Counted from the stretch's first letter, positions 1 through 6,671 are shown. The stretch: 13,163 nt of DNA from an uncultured Collinsella sp. (GCA_900550835.1 URTP01000042.1:1-13163); one strand, 5' to 3'. Translations and numbers: made by a program. Notes: generated by a model not told the origin, from the sequence alone.

Positions 1-11
1 CTGCGGGTACG

Positions 12-101
12 CATTGGGGACAGACTTAAATGAGTAGTCGTTGGGGACGTTCTTAAACGACTGGTCAAAAAATGACTACTCATTTAAGTCTGTCCCCAAT
101 G
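12..101. repeat. REP-like palindromic element with perfect 28-bp inverted repeat
   Basis: Bases 12-39 and 74-101 are exact reverse complements (28 of 28), separated by a 34-nt loop. The loop holds a second, divergent copy of the same unit: 15-31 and 41-57 match at 14 of 17 positions, differing only in a central triplet, and both begin TTGGGGAC and end CTTAAA. The structure is therefore unit A, degenerate unit B in the same orientation, then inverted unit A. As RNA it would form a very stable hairpin just beyond the stop of the minus-strand peptidase gene, where it could act as an end-protecting or terminating structure. Short dispersed palindromes with GGGGAC cores recall REP sequences mobilised by REP-associated (Y1/IS200-like) transposases. 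That link is an inference, as no transposase lies in the window. Confidence 0.7.
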
Positions 102-118
102 AGTGTCCCCAATGACTA
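102..118. repeat. Truncated extra repeat copy overlapping the peptidase stop codon
   Basis: Directly after the inverted repeat, TGTCCCCAATGA (93-104 in the main copy) recurs in part at 104-115 as TGTCCCCAATGA. AATGACTA at 111-118 also repeats 71-78. The last three bases of this copy (CTA, 116-118) are the complement of the TAG stop of the minus-strand C39 gene, so the repeat array runs into the coding end. Either the array inserted at the end of the gene and supplied the stop, or the match over these few bases is chance. Confidence 0.45.
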
Positions 119-1117
119 GTAGTAGGCCCACATGGCTTCGATTTCGTTGAGGACCTCCACCACGCCCCAGCGGCGGGCGCTGCGGCTGGCCGAGTTGGGG
201 TCGTAGACGCCAATCTGGTTGGCATCGTCGATGCCGTAGAGCACGATATAGTGGCCTACGTTGGTAAACGTGCCGGGGCGCACTGCGGCGATGACGGGCG
301 CACCCGAGCGAAGTGCTTGGGTAATCGATTCGCGATTGTTATAGAGCTGTGTTCCGTTGAGCCCCAGCTGCCACGCACCGCCTGTCATAAACGACCACTC
401 GGTGGCACCAGTGGGGGCGTAGTTGCCGGCTTCGGCCAGTGCGCATATATCGACCGGCGTCTTATCGGTGTGGCCGGTCTTAAAGATATAGACCATGGTG
501 AGGCAAGTGGGACCGCAAGCGTTTTCGCGAATAGTGCCACCGGCATAGGGCAGCTCCGACCATGCGGGGTCAATTTGGTAGATGTGGGGCATGGTGCCGG
601 CACTCCACTGCGAGCGCGGGGTCGAGAACGCAAAGGAGTAACCGGGCGCGACGGGAGCTTTAAGCAGCTTGTCCTCGGCAGTGGGCTCAAGACCGGCTGA
701 TCCGTGGGAGATACAGGATCCCAAAAACACAAAGACGAGGCAGGCGGCAATGGAGCAAAGCGCAAGGCGTAGGCGGCGGGCCGGAAGCACGTGGCTTGTG
801 GTATGCGACGCGGGGTGAGGGGCGGAATTGCCGCGATCGCGTTGAGGTCGCGAAAAGGAGCGCTTAACGTAGTAGTCGGTCTTACGGCGATCGTAGCGGC
901 GCGGCTGCGATATGTCGGTCTGACGTTGGCGTGTGCTCGTGCTCACGCGGTCTGGCTGTTGCACGGTACGGCTTTGTTGCCGAGAAGAAGCCCCGGGCTG
1001 CTCTTGGGGGCGCTGCTGGTTGCCGTTGTCGGAGGTGCTTCTGGGCGTTGGCGTGGTGCGGCCGGCAAGGCGCACGCTTTGTGGCCGTTGGTCGCCGTCA
1101 TTGTATCCGTATGCCAT
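116..1117 (-). CDS. Membrane-anchored C39-like cysteine peptidase
   Basis: The C-terminal half (about residues 176-330, numbered from the GTG at 1126) fits the peptidase C39-like fold (Peptidase_C39_2). It has the catalytic Cys204 in ENACGPTC, His292 in GHYIVLYG and Asp309 in VYDPNS, with a conserved Gln-containing segment just upstream (IYQIDPAW). Residues 119-139 form one hydrophobic helix after a basic RRLR, so the protein should sit N-in with the peptidase outside. The first 115 or so residues are low in complexity, rich in Q, R, S, T and P, very basic and probably disordered. The helix ends in LGSC, which resembles a lipobox. I chose the ATG at 1117 because AAGGTG lies 6 nt before it; the GTG at 1126 is an alternative with GAGG 4 nt upstream. 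The gene stands alone and is divergent from the permease. The substrate is unknown: peptidoglycan cross-bridges, a secreted peptide and an inactive binding role are all possible. Confidence 0.85.
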   Translation of the reverse strand: MAYGYNDGDQRPQSVRLAGRTTPTPRSTSDNGNQQRPQEQPGASSRQQSRTVQQPDRVSTSTRQRQTDISQPRRYDRRKTDYYVKRSFSRPQRDRGNSAPHPASHTTSHVLPARRLRLALCSIAACLVFVFLGSCISHGSAGLEPTAEDKLLKAPVAPGYSFAFSTPRSQWSAGTMPHIYQIDPAWSELPYAGGTIRENACGPTCLTMVYIFKTGHTDKTPVDICALAEAGNYAPTGATEWSFMTGGAWQLGLNGTQLYNNRESITQALRSGAPVIAAVRPGTFTNVGHYIVLYGIDDANQIGVYDPNSASRSARRWGVVEVLNEIEAMWAYY

Positions 1118-1472
1118 TCGAATCACCTTGCCTCATGTGTAACTTGTCTATCCTACATAAAAAGATGCACGACACATGGGTATGTGCGCCAAAAGCCTGA
1201 CAAATGGTATGAACGTTGCCGCGCCGCGCGCCAAGCGTCACGGCAACAGGTATTCAAAAGCAGACAAGATGAAAGCGTCCAAGACGAATGACGTCTCCCG
1301 CCGTTCGTCCCAAAAACGGTGCCGCTCGTTTTGCAGTTCTGCCTTCGGTCGAGCTGCGAGCGGCGCTGCTGCGCCAAGGCCGTATCTTAAAGCCATGGAA
1401 TAAAAGCGCGCGGCAAAACGGACCGCGCAAGGGGTGACGCCAAGGGGCGTCAAAAAGGAAAGGAGGGGAACA
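1118..1472. promoter_or_regulatory. Divergent intergenic region between peptidase and permease
   Basis: About 350 bp without a convincing gene. It must hold both divergent promoters, but I see no good -35/-10 pair. Visible structure: ATGTGT/ACACAT copies at 1135-1140 and 1172-1177, plus ATGTG at 1182-1186, a possible operator near the peptidase side; an inverted repeat GTTGCCG/CGGCAAC at 1215-1221/1241-1247; and two small GC hairpins in the permease leader (GGCGC/GCGCC at 1362-1366/1371-1375 and GCGCGG/CCGCGC at 1408-1413/1423-1428). Neither hairpin is followed by a T-run, so neither reads as a terminator. A basic 75-codon frame at 1176-1403 has no ribosome site and looks spurious. Confidence 0.5.
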
Positions 1473-2924
1473 ATGGCGGACAAGAACGCAGAAGTTGCAG
1501 TCGAGGACAACGGCGGCATGAAGAAAACGCTTTCGCTCTGGAACTTCTTCACCATCGGTTTCGGTGCCATTATCGGTACCGGTTGGGTTCTGCAGGTCGG
1601 CGACTGGATGGTCGTGGGCGGCGGTCCCGTTCCCGCTATGATTGCATTCCTCTTGGGCGCAATCTTCCTCGTGCCCGTCGGAGCTGTTTTCGGTGAGCTC
1701 ACGGCTGCTATCCCCATCTCGGGCGGCATCGTCGAGTATGTCGATCGTAGCTTTGGCCGTACGCTGAGCTACATCACCGGTTGGCTCCTGGCCCTGGGCA
1801 ACGGCATCCTGTGCCCGTGGGAGGCCATCGCCATTTCGACCCTCGTGTCCGAGATGTTCGGCAGCCTGCCCGGCCTTGAGTGGCTGCGCGCCGTCAAGCT
1901 CTACACCATCTTGGGTGCCGACGTTTACCTGTTCCCGACGCTGATCGCGCTCGGCTTTGCAATCTACGTCATCTTCCTCAACTTCCGCGGTGCCAGCTCG
2001 GCCGCCAAGCTCCAGGCCTTCCTGACCAAGGCCCTGCTCTGCGGCATGCTGCTCGCCATGGGCGTCTCGCTGTTCACCGGCTCGCCGGACAATGCCATGC
2101 CTGTGTTCTCCCAGGTCACCGGCGCTGGTGGCGGCAAGGCCGCTACCGAGAGCACCAGCCTGTTTGCCGGCATCGTGTCGGTCCTGGTTCTGACTCCGTT
2201 CTTCTACGCCGGTTTCGACACCATTCCTCAGCAGGCTGAGGAAGCAGCCGAGGGCCTCAACTGGAACAAGTTCGGCAAGATCATCTCCCTGGCCCTGCTG
2301 GCCGCCGGCGGCTTCTACATGGTCTGCATCTACTCGTTCGGCACCATCCTCGACTGGCATGAGTTTGTTAAGAGCCCGGTTCCCGCGCTTGCCTGCCTCA
2401 AGGGCATCAACATGCTTCTGTACCTGGCCATGCTCGTCATCGCTACGCTTGGACCCATGGGCCCGATGAACTCCTTCTACGGCGCCACGAGCCGCATCAT
2501 GCTTGCCATGGGCCGCAAGGGCCAGCTGCCCGAGAAATTCGCCGAGGTCGACCCCAAGTCCGGCGCTCCCAAGCTCGCCTGCGTCGTCCTGGGCGTCATC
2601 ACCGTCATCGGTCCGTTCCTGGGCAAGAACATGCTCATTCCTCTGACTAACGTGTCGGCCCTCGCCTTCATCTTCTCCTGCGGCATGGTCGCCCTCGCTT
2701 GCCTGCGCATGCGCTTCACCGAGCCCGACCTGCCTCGTCCCTACGAGGTGCCCGGCGGCAAGTTTGGCATCTGCCTCGCTGTCGCTGCCTGCGCCGTCAT
2801 CATCGGCCTGCTCGTAATCCCGTTCTCTCCCGCCTCCCTCAACATGGTGGAGTGGAGCATCGTGATCGGCTGGCTGGCCATTGGCCTGGCTCTTATGGCC
2901 TTTACCAATTCCCGCAAAAAGTAG
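1473..2924 (+). CDS. APC-family amino-acid/amine permease
   Basis: A 483-residue polytopic protein with about 12 hydrophobic helices, the size and pattern of the amino acid-polyamine-organocation (APC) superfamily. Helix 1 carries the substrate-loop motif GFGAIIGTGW (residues 29-38). Helix 2 ends in FGELTAAIP with a following SGG (73-85), typical of family members that read ELaaaiP..GG. A cytoplasmic amphipathic stretch near 320-360 has the SRIMLAMGRKGQLP signature of APC loops. Start ATG 1473 is chosen over an in-frame ATG at 1434 because AAGGAGGGG ends 4 nt before it; the upstream start would add 13 basic residues with no ribosome site. It precedes an amidohydrolase by 131 nt on the same strand, suggesting import of that enzyme's substrate or export of its product. 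The substrate cannot be read from sequence; an amino acid, dipeptide-derived product or amine would fit. Codons are strongly biased to C-ending forms. Confidence 0.9.
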   Translation: MADKNAEVAVEDNGGMKKTLSLWNFFTIGFGAIIGTGWVLQVGDWMVVGGGPVPAMIAFLLGAIFLVPVGAVFGELTAAIPISGGIVEYVDRSFGRTLSYITGWLLALGNGILCPWEAIAISTLVSEMFGSLPGLEWLRAVKLYTILGADVYLFPTLIALGFAIYVIFLNFRGASSAAKLQAFLTKALLCGMLLAMGVSLFTGSPDNAMPVFSQVTGAGGGKAATESTSLFAGIVSVLVLTPFFYAGFDTIPQQAEEAAEGLNWNKFGKIISLALLAAGGFYMVCIYSFGTILDWHEFVKSPVPALACLKGINMLLYLAMLVIATLGPMGPMNSFYGATSRIMLAMGRKGQLPEKFAEVDPKSGAPKLACVVLGVITVIGPFLGKNMLIPLTNVSALAFIFSCGMVALACLRMRFTEPDLPRPYEVPGGKFGICLAVAACAVIIGLLVIPFSPASLNMVEWSIVIGWLAIGLALMAFTNSRKK

Positions 2925-2944
2925 CGCCTAGCCGGGGCGGATCG

Positions 2945-2973
2945 GGTGCGCGGGATCCTCTCTTTCGCGCACC
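2945..2973 (+). other. Intercistronic hairpin after the permease
   Basis: GGTGCGCG at 2945-2952 pairs perfectly with CGCGCACC at 2966-2973 around a 13-nt loop. No T-run follows, so it is not a normal intrinsic terminator. Lying between permease and amidohydrolase, it could protect the 3' end of the permease message or mark a processing site, giving the two genes different mRNA levels. Confidence 0.5.
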
Positions 2974-3001
2974 GAACCCGGCACCACTTGGGTAGTTTTG
3001 T

Positions 3002-3045
3002 GAGGCCTTAACCCAACACGGCCTCGCCCACTATATGGATCCATA
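3002..3045 (+). promoter_or_regulatory. Hairpin and 12-bp palindrome before the amidohydrolase
   Basis: GAGGCC at 3002-3007 can pair with GGCCTC at 3020-3025. A perfect 12-bp palindrome TATGGATCCATA follows at 3034-3045, immediately before the AAGGAGG ribosome site of the amidohydrolase. The palindrome could be an operator half-site pair or could fold over the ribosome site. A weak promoter is possible (TTAACC at 3008-3013, TATATG at 3032-3037, 18-bp spacing), matching consensus only partly. The function is unproven. Confidence 0.35.
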
Positions 3046-3055
3046 AGGAGGAACC

Positions 3056-4333
3056 ATGTCCACTAAGTATGCAATCGTTGGCGGCAAGCTCATCGACGGT
3101 ACCGGTGCCGAGCCGGTCGAGAACTCCCTCGTTCTCGTCGACGACAACGGCAAGATCGAGTACGCCGGCACTATGCAGGACCTTCCCGAGGGCGTTGAGG
3201 TTATCGACGCCGCCGGCAAGACCGTCCTTCCCGGCCTGATCGACACCCACCTGCACTTCTCGGGCAACCTGACCGACGATGACACCGATTGGGTCATGCA
3301 GCCGCTCCTCGAGAAGCAGGCCGTCGCCGTCAAGCAGGCCTACGACTGCCTCACCCACGGCCTCACCACCGTCTGCGAGATCGGCCGCTTTGGTATCCAG
3401 ATCCGTGACTGCATCGACAAGGGCGTCTTCAAGGGCCCGCGCGTTCTGGCAACCGGTCTGGGCTTCTGCCGCGTTGCCGGTCACGGCGACTCCCACCACT
3501 GCACCCAGGAGCTCAACAAGGAATCCCACCCCTGGGGCGACCAGGTCGACGGTCCTTGGGATCTGCGCAAGGCCGTCCGTCGTCGCCTGCGCGAGAACCC
3601 CGATGCCATCAAGATCTGGGCTACCGGTGGCGGCATCTGGCGTTGGGATTCCGGTCGCGACCAGCACTATTGCTCCGAGGAGATCCAGGCCGTGGTCGAA
3701 GAGGCAAAGATGGTCGGCATCCCCGTGTGGAGTCACTGCTACAACAACCACGCCGCCGCCTACGACTCCGTTCGCTTTGGCTGCGAGCAGCTGATTCACG
3801 GCTTCGATATCGATGAGCGCACCATGGACCTCATGGCCGAGCAGGGCACCTTCTTCACCCCGACGATCGCCTTCCTGCCCACCTGGTACGCCACCTATCC
3901 GCCCGTCTACGTCCCCGAGCTGCACGACAAGTACGAGGGCACCCTGGTCGAGAAGGAGCTGCAGCGCAACTACGACTGCCTGCGCGAGGCCAAGAAGCGC
4001 GGCGTCGTCATGACGATCGGCTCCGACTCCTTCTCCTTCGTCACCCCGTACGGCACCTGCTCCATCGAGGAGATGTACGAGTTCGTCGACAAGATCGGCT
4101 TCACTCCGGTCGAGACCATCACCTGCGCCACCCTCAACGGTGCCAAGATGTGCCACATCGAGGACGAGACCGGTTCCATCGAGGCCGGCAAGTGCGCCGA
4201 CCTGCTGGTCGTCAACGGTGACGTCGCCGCTGACATTCACGTGCTCAACACCGACAACATGGACGTCATCATGAAGGACGGCTGGATCGTCGAGGCTGGC
4301 ACCTTTGGCGAGGCCAACAAATACAGTGCCTAA
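3056..4333 (+). CDS. Metal-dependent amidohydrolase (imidazolonepropionase/prolidase-like)
   Basis: A 425-residue cytoplasmic enzyme of the amidohydrolase superfamily, in the branch containing HutI-like and prolidase-like hydrolases (COG1228 type). An N-terminal beta-sandwich strand set (1-58) leads into the barrel. Metal ligands in order: His65 and His67 in DTHLH, probable carboxylated Lys186 in AIKIWATGG, His227 in WSHCYNNH (His232 nearby), His248 in IHGFD and Asp324 in GSDSF. The C-terminal part ends with the usual GSIEAGKCADLLVV return to the small domain, so the protein is full length with all key residues present. Family members hydrolyse cyclic amides, Xaa-Pro or N-acyl amino acids; which applies here is not visible. 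Start ATG 3056 has AAGGAGG 4 nt upstream. Codon use is extremely biased (mostly GCC, ATC, CTC, GAC), as in highly expressed genes. The permease upstream is the likely partner and a terminator follows at 4392. Confidence 0.9.
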   Translation: MSTKYAIVGGKLIDGTGAEPVENSLVLVDDNGKIEYAGTMQDLPEGVEVIDAAGKTVLPGLIDTHLHFSGNLTDDDTDWVMQPLLEKQAVAVKQAYDCLTHGLTTVCEIGRFGIQIRDCIDKGVFKGPRVLATGLGFCRVAGHGDSHHCTQELNKESHPWGDQVDGPWDLRKAVRRRLRENPDAIKIWATGGGIWRWDSGRDQHYCSEEIQAVVEEAKMVGIPVWSHCYNNHAAAYDSVRFGCEQLIHGFDIDERTMDLMAEQGTFFTPTIAFLPTWYATYPPVYVPELHDKYEGTLVEKELQRNYDCLREAKKRGVVMTIGSDSFSFVTPYGTCSIEEMYEFVDKIGFTPVETITCATLNGAKMCHIEDETGSIEAGKCADLLVVNGDVAADIHVLNTDNMDVIMKDGWIVEAGTFGEANKYSA

Positions 4334-4336
4334 GAT

Positions 4337-4384
4337 ACCGTTTGTCGATGGCTGGATGTAAAACACAGTTTTTGATTGTATAAT
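4337..4384 (+). promoter_or_regulatory. Promoter of kinase 1 with possible LytTR boxes
   Basis: A perfect -10 TATAAT lies at 4379-4384 in otherwise GC-rich DNA, with no good -35 at 16-18 bp, as in activator-dependent promoters. ACCGTTTGT at 4337-4345 fits the LytTR half-site pattern [TA][AC][CA]GTTN[AG][TG] at 9 of 9 positions, and ACAGTTTTT at 4365-4373 at 8 of 9. Their start-to-start distance of 28 bp is longer than the 21-22 bp usual for LytTR direct repeats, so the operator reading is tentative. The predicted start near 4391 falls at the edge of the following terminator hairpin. Confidence 0.5.
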
Positions 4385-4391
4385 GCAATGG

Positions 4392-4418
4392 AGAGGGTCG
4401 CTTGCGGCCCTCTTTATT
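4392..4418 (+). terminator. Intrinsic terminator after the amidohydrolase
   Basis: AGAGGGTCGC (4392-4401) pairs with GCGGCCCTCT (4404-4413), with one T-G wobble and a CUUG tetraloop, followed by TTTATT. It closes the permease-amidohydrolase unit. It ends about 30 nt before the kinase 1 start, and a TATAAT box sits just before it, so it may also form the extreme 5' end of the kinase message. Confidence 0.8.
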
Positions 4419-4450
4419 GCTATGGGTGCGGTAGATAAAAGGGGATGACG

Positions 4451-5836
4451 GTGGATTTAAACAGGCTGATTCTGGGCAAGAGCTACAACTCTACCAAGGT
4501 CTTTCGTACGGCCCAGCATGTGGTCCAGGCCATCCTGCTCGGTGTTGTCGTTCCGGCGCTTATCCTGTTGCTTATCTGGGATTTGACCGATAATCCCAAC
4601 CCCGTCCCGGCCGTTGTCGTCATTGCCGGCTTGGTCATGCTGTGCTTCTTCTTCTCGTACGTCTTTGTCGTTCCCGACGACCTCACGTCGAGCGCTACCG
4701 ACCGCACACTCGCCATCGCATCGAAAATATTCGCCTATACGTCGCGAGGCCTTACGCCCGAAGCGGCCCTGGGCGCTTCCAAAATCATCCTTTCCGAGAC
4801 CATCGCCTCGGCCATCTGCTTTACCGACGGCAAGCAGGTGCTGGCGAGCTGGGGCGAGGACTCGGCAAAATGCCCCGCGGGCACTCCGGTTGTGCTGCGG
4901 ACTACGCTCAACGTGATCAACAGCGGTGAGCAAAGCGTATTTTCGCGCGATGCCTCGACTGAGACGGGTGGCTACTTTCCGCGCCTGCGCGCCGGTATCG
5001 TCGCACCGCTCACCGTGCGCGGGCATTGCGTGGGCACGCTCGAGCTGTATTATCCCCGTCTGAGCAGCATCGATATGCGCCAGACGGCGCTTGCCTCGGG
5101 CTTTGCCGGCCTCATTTCCACGCAGCTTGCGAGCTTTGAGCTCGAGCGCCAGGACGAGCTTACAGCTCGCGTGGAGCTGCGCGCCTTGCAATCGCAGGTC
5201 GATCCTCATTTTCTGTTTAACACCATCAGCACCATCGTGTCGCTCGTGCGTACCGAGCCGGACAAGGCCAGGTCGCTGCTGATCGACTTTTCCAATTACT
5301 ACCGTCAGACGCTTTCTGATTCCGATACCCTCACAACGCTCGAGCACGAGGTGGAACAGGGCACTCGTTACATCAACCTTATGCAGGCCCGGTATGGCGA
5401 CGGCCGTCTGCGCGTCTCGGTCGATATCGACTTTGAGGTGCGCGACAGCATGGTGCCGCCGTTTATCTTGCAGCCGCTGCTCGAAAACTGCATCAAGCAT
5501 GCGCAGCGCGAGACCGAGCCGCTTTCTATTCATGTTAGGGCTTTTGAGACCGATGACGGCTTGGAGATCATCGTCGAAGATGACGGCATCGGTATGAGCG
5601 AAGAAGTCTGCGCGCATCTGTTTGAGCAGCATCGCCGAGAGGAGCCCGAGAGCATTACCGCCGACGGTTCCGTCAAGCGAGGTTGCGGCCTGGCGCTCTT
5701 TAACGTACTTCAGCGCATCCATTTCTTTTACGGAGAAGATTCGGGCATGCGCGTGAAGTCCCAGGAGGGCGTGGGAACGCAGGTCATCGTCGAGCTGAAC
5801 GGCGAGCCGCATGAGCCGGCGCCGATGAAGGTGTAG
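4451..5836 (+). CDS. LytS-like sensor histidine kinase 1
   Basis: Numbered from the ATG at 4445 (463 aa). Two membrane helices (about 26-45 and 54-76) are joined by only about 8 external residues. A GAF-like cytoplasmic module (about 85-230) ends in IVAPLTVRGHCVGTLELYY, followed by a coiled linker. The His_kinase domain (PF06580 type) has phosphoacceptor His255 in DPHFLFNT. The HATPase_c domain has the N-box Asn348 in LLENCIKHA, G1 box DDGIGM (379-384) and G2 RGCGLALFN (412-420). It should phosphorylate the LytTR regulator 40 nt downstream. Start: AAAAGGGG abuts the ATG at 4445 with no spacing but lies 6 nt before the in-frame GTG at 4451, so GTG is the better start. With so small an external loop the signal is probably membrane-borne or cytoplasmic via the GAF-like module. 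Kinase 2 downstream is a full-length paralogue. Confidence 0.93.
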   Translation: MDLNRLILGKSYNSTKVFRTAQHVVQAILLGVVVPALILLLIWDLTDNPNPVPAVVVIAGLVMLCFFFSYVFVVPDDLTSSATDRTLAIASKIFAYTSRGLTPEAALGASKIILSETIASAICFTDGKQVLASWGEDSAKCPAGTPVVLRTTLNVINSGEQSVFSRDASTETGGYFPRLRAGIVAPLTVRGHCVGTLELYYPRLSSIDMRQTALASGFAGLISTQLASFELERQDELTARVELRALQSQVDPHFLFNTISTIVSLVRTEPDKARSLLIDFSNYYRQTLSDSDTLTTLEHEVEQGTRYINLMQARYGDGRLRVSVDIDFEVRDSMVPPFILQPLLENCIKHAQRETEPLSIHVRAFETDDGLEIIVEDDGIGMSEEVCAHLFEQHRREEPESITADGSVKRGCGLALFNVLQRIHFFYGEDSGMRVKSQEGVGTQVIVELNGEPHEPAPMKV

Positions 5837-5876
5837 CGCGCGGTTGGATTGAGAGAAAAAAAGAGGGGAAGCGCAT

Positions 5877-6611
5877 ATGTCCGAGGGATGGAACATCTTG
5901 GTGGTTGATGACGAGCCTCCTATTAGGGCTGAGCTACGTTATCTGCTGGAAAAGGATGCACGTGTGGGACAGATTGCCGAGGCGGGCAATGTCACCGAGG
6001 CCGTGGAGTCGATTCTGTCGAACAAGCCCGACGTGCTGTTTTTGGATATCACGATGCCCGGTCGCTCGGGAATTGAGCTTGCCGAGACGCTGCAGAACCT
6101 AAAGACGCCGCCGGTCGTGGTGTTTGTGGCGGCATTTGCCGAGTATGCGGCTGATGCCTATAACCTCGATGCCGTCGATTATGTCGTCAAGCCGGTTGAG
6201 GACGCACGCCTGTCAAAGGCACTCGACAAGATCGAGGCGGCCTTGGGCGTCCGTCGTGTTATCCACGCTCCGCGCCAGCCTTTGCGTCTGACGGTGGACC
6301 GCGGGGGCAAAAAGGTGTTCATTCCCGCCGCAGACGTTTGCTACTTTGAGGCGCGCGCCGATTTTTGCAACGCCATCTGCGCCGAGGGAACGTACCTGAT
6401 CAATGAGTCGATCTCTTCGCTCGAGCGTCGCTTGGACTCCGAGGGCTTTATTCGCGTTCATCGCAGCTACCTGGTCAATTTGGAAGACGTGCACAATGTT
6501 GAGATTGGCTCCACGGGGTTGATGGAGCTCAGGCTCGACCGCGTGAACTCGACGGTACCGGTGTCCCGTCGTCGTGCCGCCGAGGTCAAGTCGCACCTGG
6601 GGCTTGCGTAA
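5877..6611 (+). CDS. LytTR-family response regulator 1
   Basis: A 244-residue receiver plus LytTR DNA-binding protein. The receiver (about 6-120) has the acidic pocket Asp11/Asp12, phospho-acceptor Asp57 in LFLDITMPG and Lys105 in DYVVKP. The LytTR domain (about 135-240) has the typical FIRVHRSYLVNL strand and ends in PVSRRR. Oddity: at the conserved Thr/Ser switch position it reads FVAAF, so residue 85 is Ala, where regulator 2 has FVTAY. Loss of this side chain usually weakens phosphorylation-driven switching, so the protein may be constitutively biased or differently regulated. It starts 40 nt after kinase 1 with AGGGG about 9 nt before the ATG, forming an operon with it. No terminator is visible before the phospholipase-like gene, so readthrough into 6704-9000 is possible. 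Expected role: transcription factor at promoters with paired LytTR boxes. Confidence 0.93.
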   Translation: MSEGWNILVVDDEPPIRAELRYLLEKDARVGQIAEAGNVTEAVESILSNKPDVLFLDITMPGRSGIELAETLQNLKTPPVVVFVAAFAEYAADAYNLDAVDYVVKPVEDARLSKALDKIEAALGVRRVIHAPRQPLRLTVDRGGKKVFIPAADVCYFEARADFCNAICAEGTYLINESISSLERRLDSEGFIRVHRSYLVNLEDVHNVEIGSTGLMELRLDRVNSTVPVSRRRAAEVKSHLGLA

Positions 6612-6665
6612 GAGGCTTGCGTGCCGTCGTTTACCATCGCAGGTTTGGCATGGGCGCGCGGTGGG

Positions 6666-6671
6666 CATAAT
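6666..6671 (+). promoter_or_regulatory. Possible -10 element before the phospholipase-like gene
   Basis: CATAAT differs from the consensus in one base and lies 33 nt before the ATG at 6704. No good -35 is seen; TTTGGC at 16-bp spacing is poor. It could give the phospholipase-like gene and the MFS carrier a promoter of their own within the kinase 1 unit. Weak evidence. Confidence 0.3.

Noticed and set aside
12..118. CRISPR array
   Set aside because: The repeats are inverted and nested rather than regularly spaced direct repeats with unique spacers, and no cas gene is present.
791..1291. Plus-strand frame opposite the peptidase N-terminus
   Set aside because: It overlaps the minus-strand peptidase coding region and its leader, has no ribosome site and no recognisable domain. 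The opposite frame carries a continuous tail, helix and C39-like domain.
1176..1403. 75-residue basic small protein in the divergent leader
   Set aside because: No ribosome site, no hydrophobic or structured segment, and composition typical of a random GC-rich frame. A real small protein cannot be fully excluded.
1362..1428. Terminator or riboswitch in the permease leader
   Set aside because: The hairpins are short and lack T-runs, and no conserved riboswitch or T-box sequence could be recognised.
1254..2360. 368-codon minus-strand frame opposite the permease start
   Set aside because: Its product is a mix of charged low-complexity residues, there is no ribosome site, and it overlaps a clear 12-helix permease.
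3008..4366. Long minus-strand open frame opposite the amidohydrolase
   Set aside because: The product is rich in D, G, V, A and L with no recognisable fold, and it mirrors the codon bias of a well-supported plus-strand enzyme. It is an antisense shadow.
4457..5896. Long minus-strand open frame opposite kinase 1
   Set aside because: The plus strand encodes a complete kinase with all motifs; the antisense product has no coherent features.
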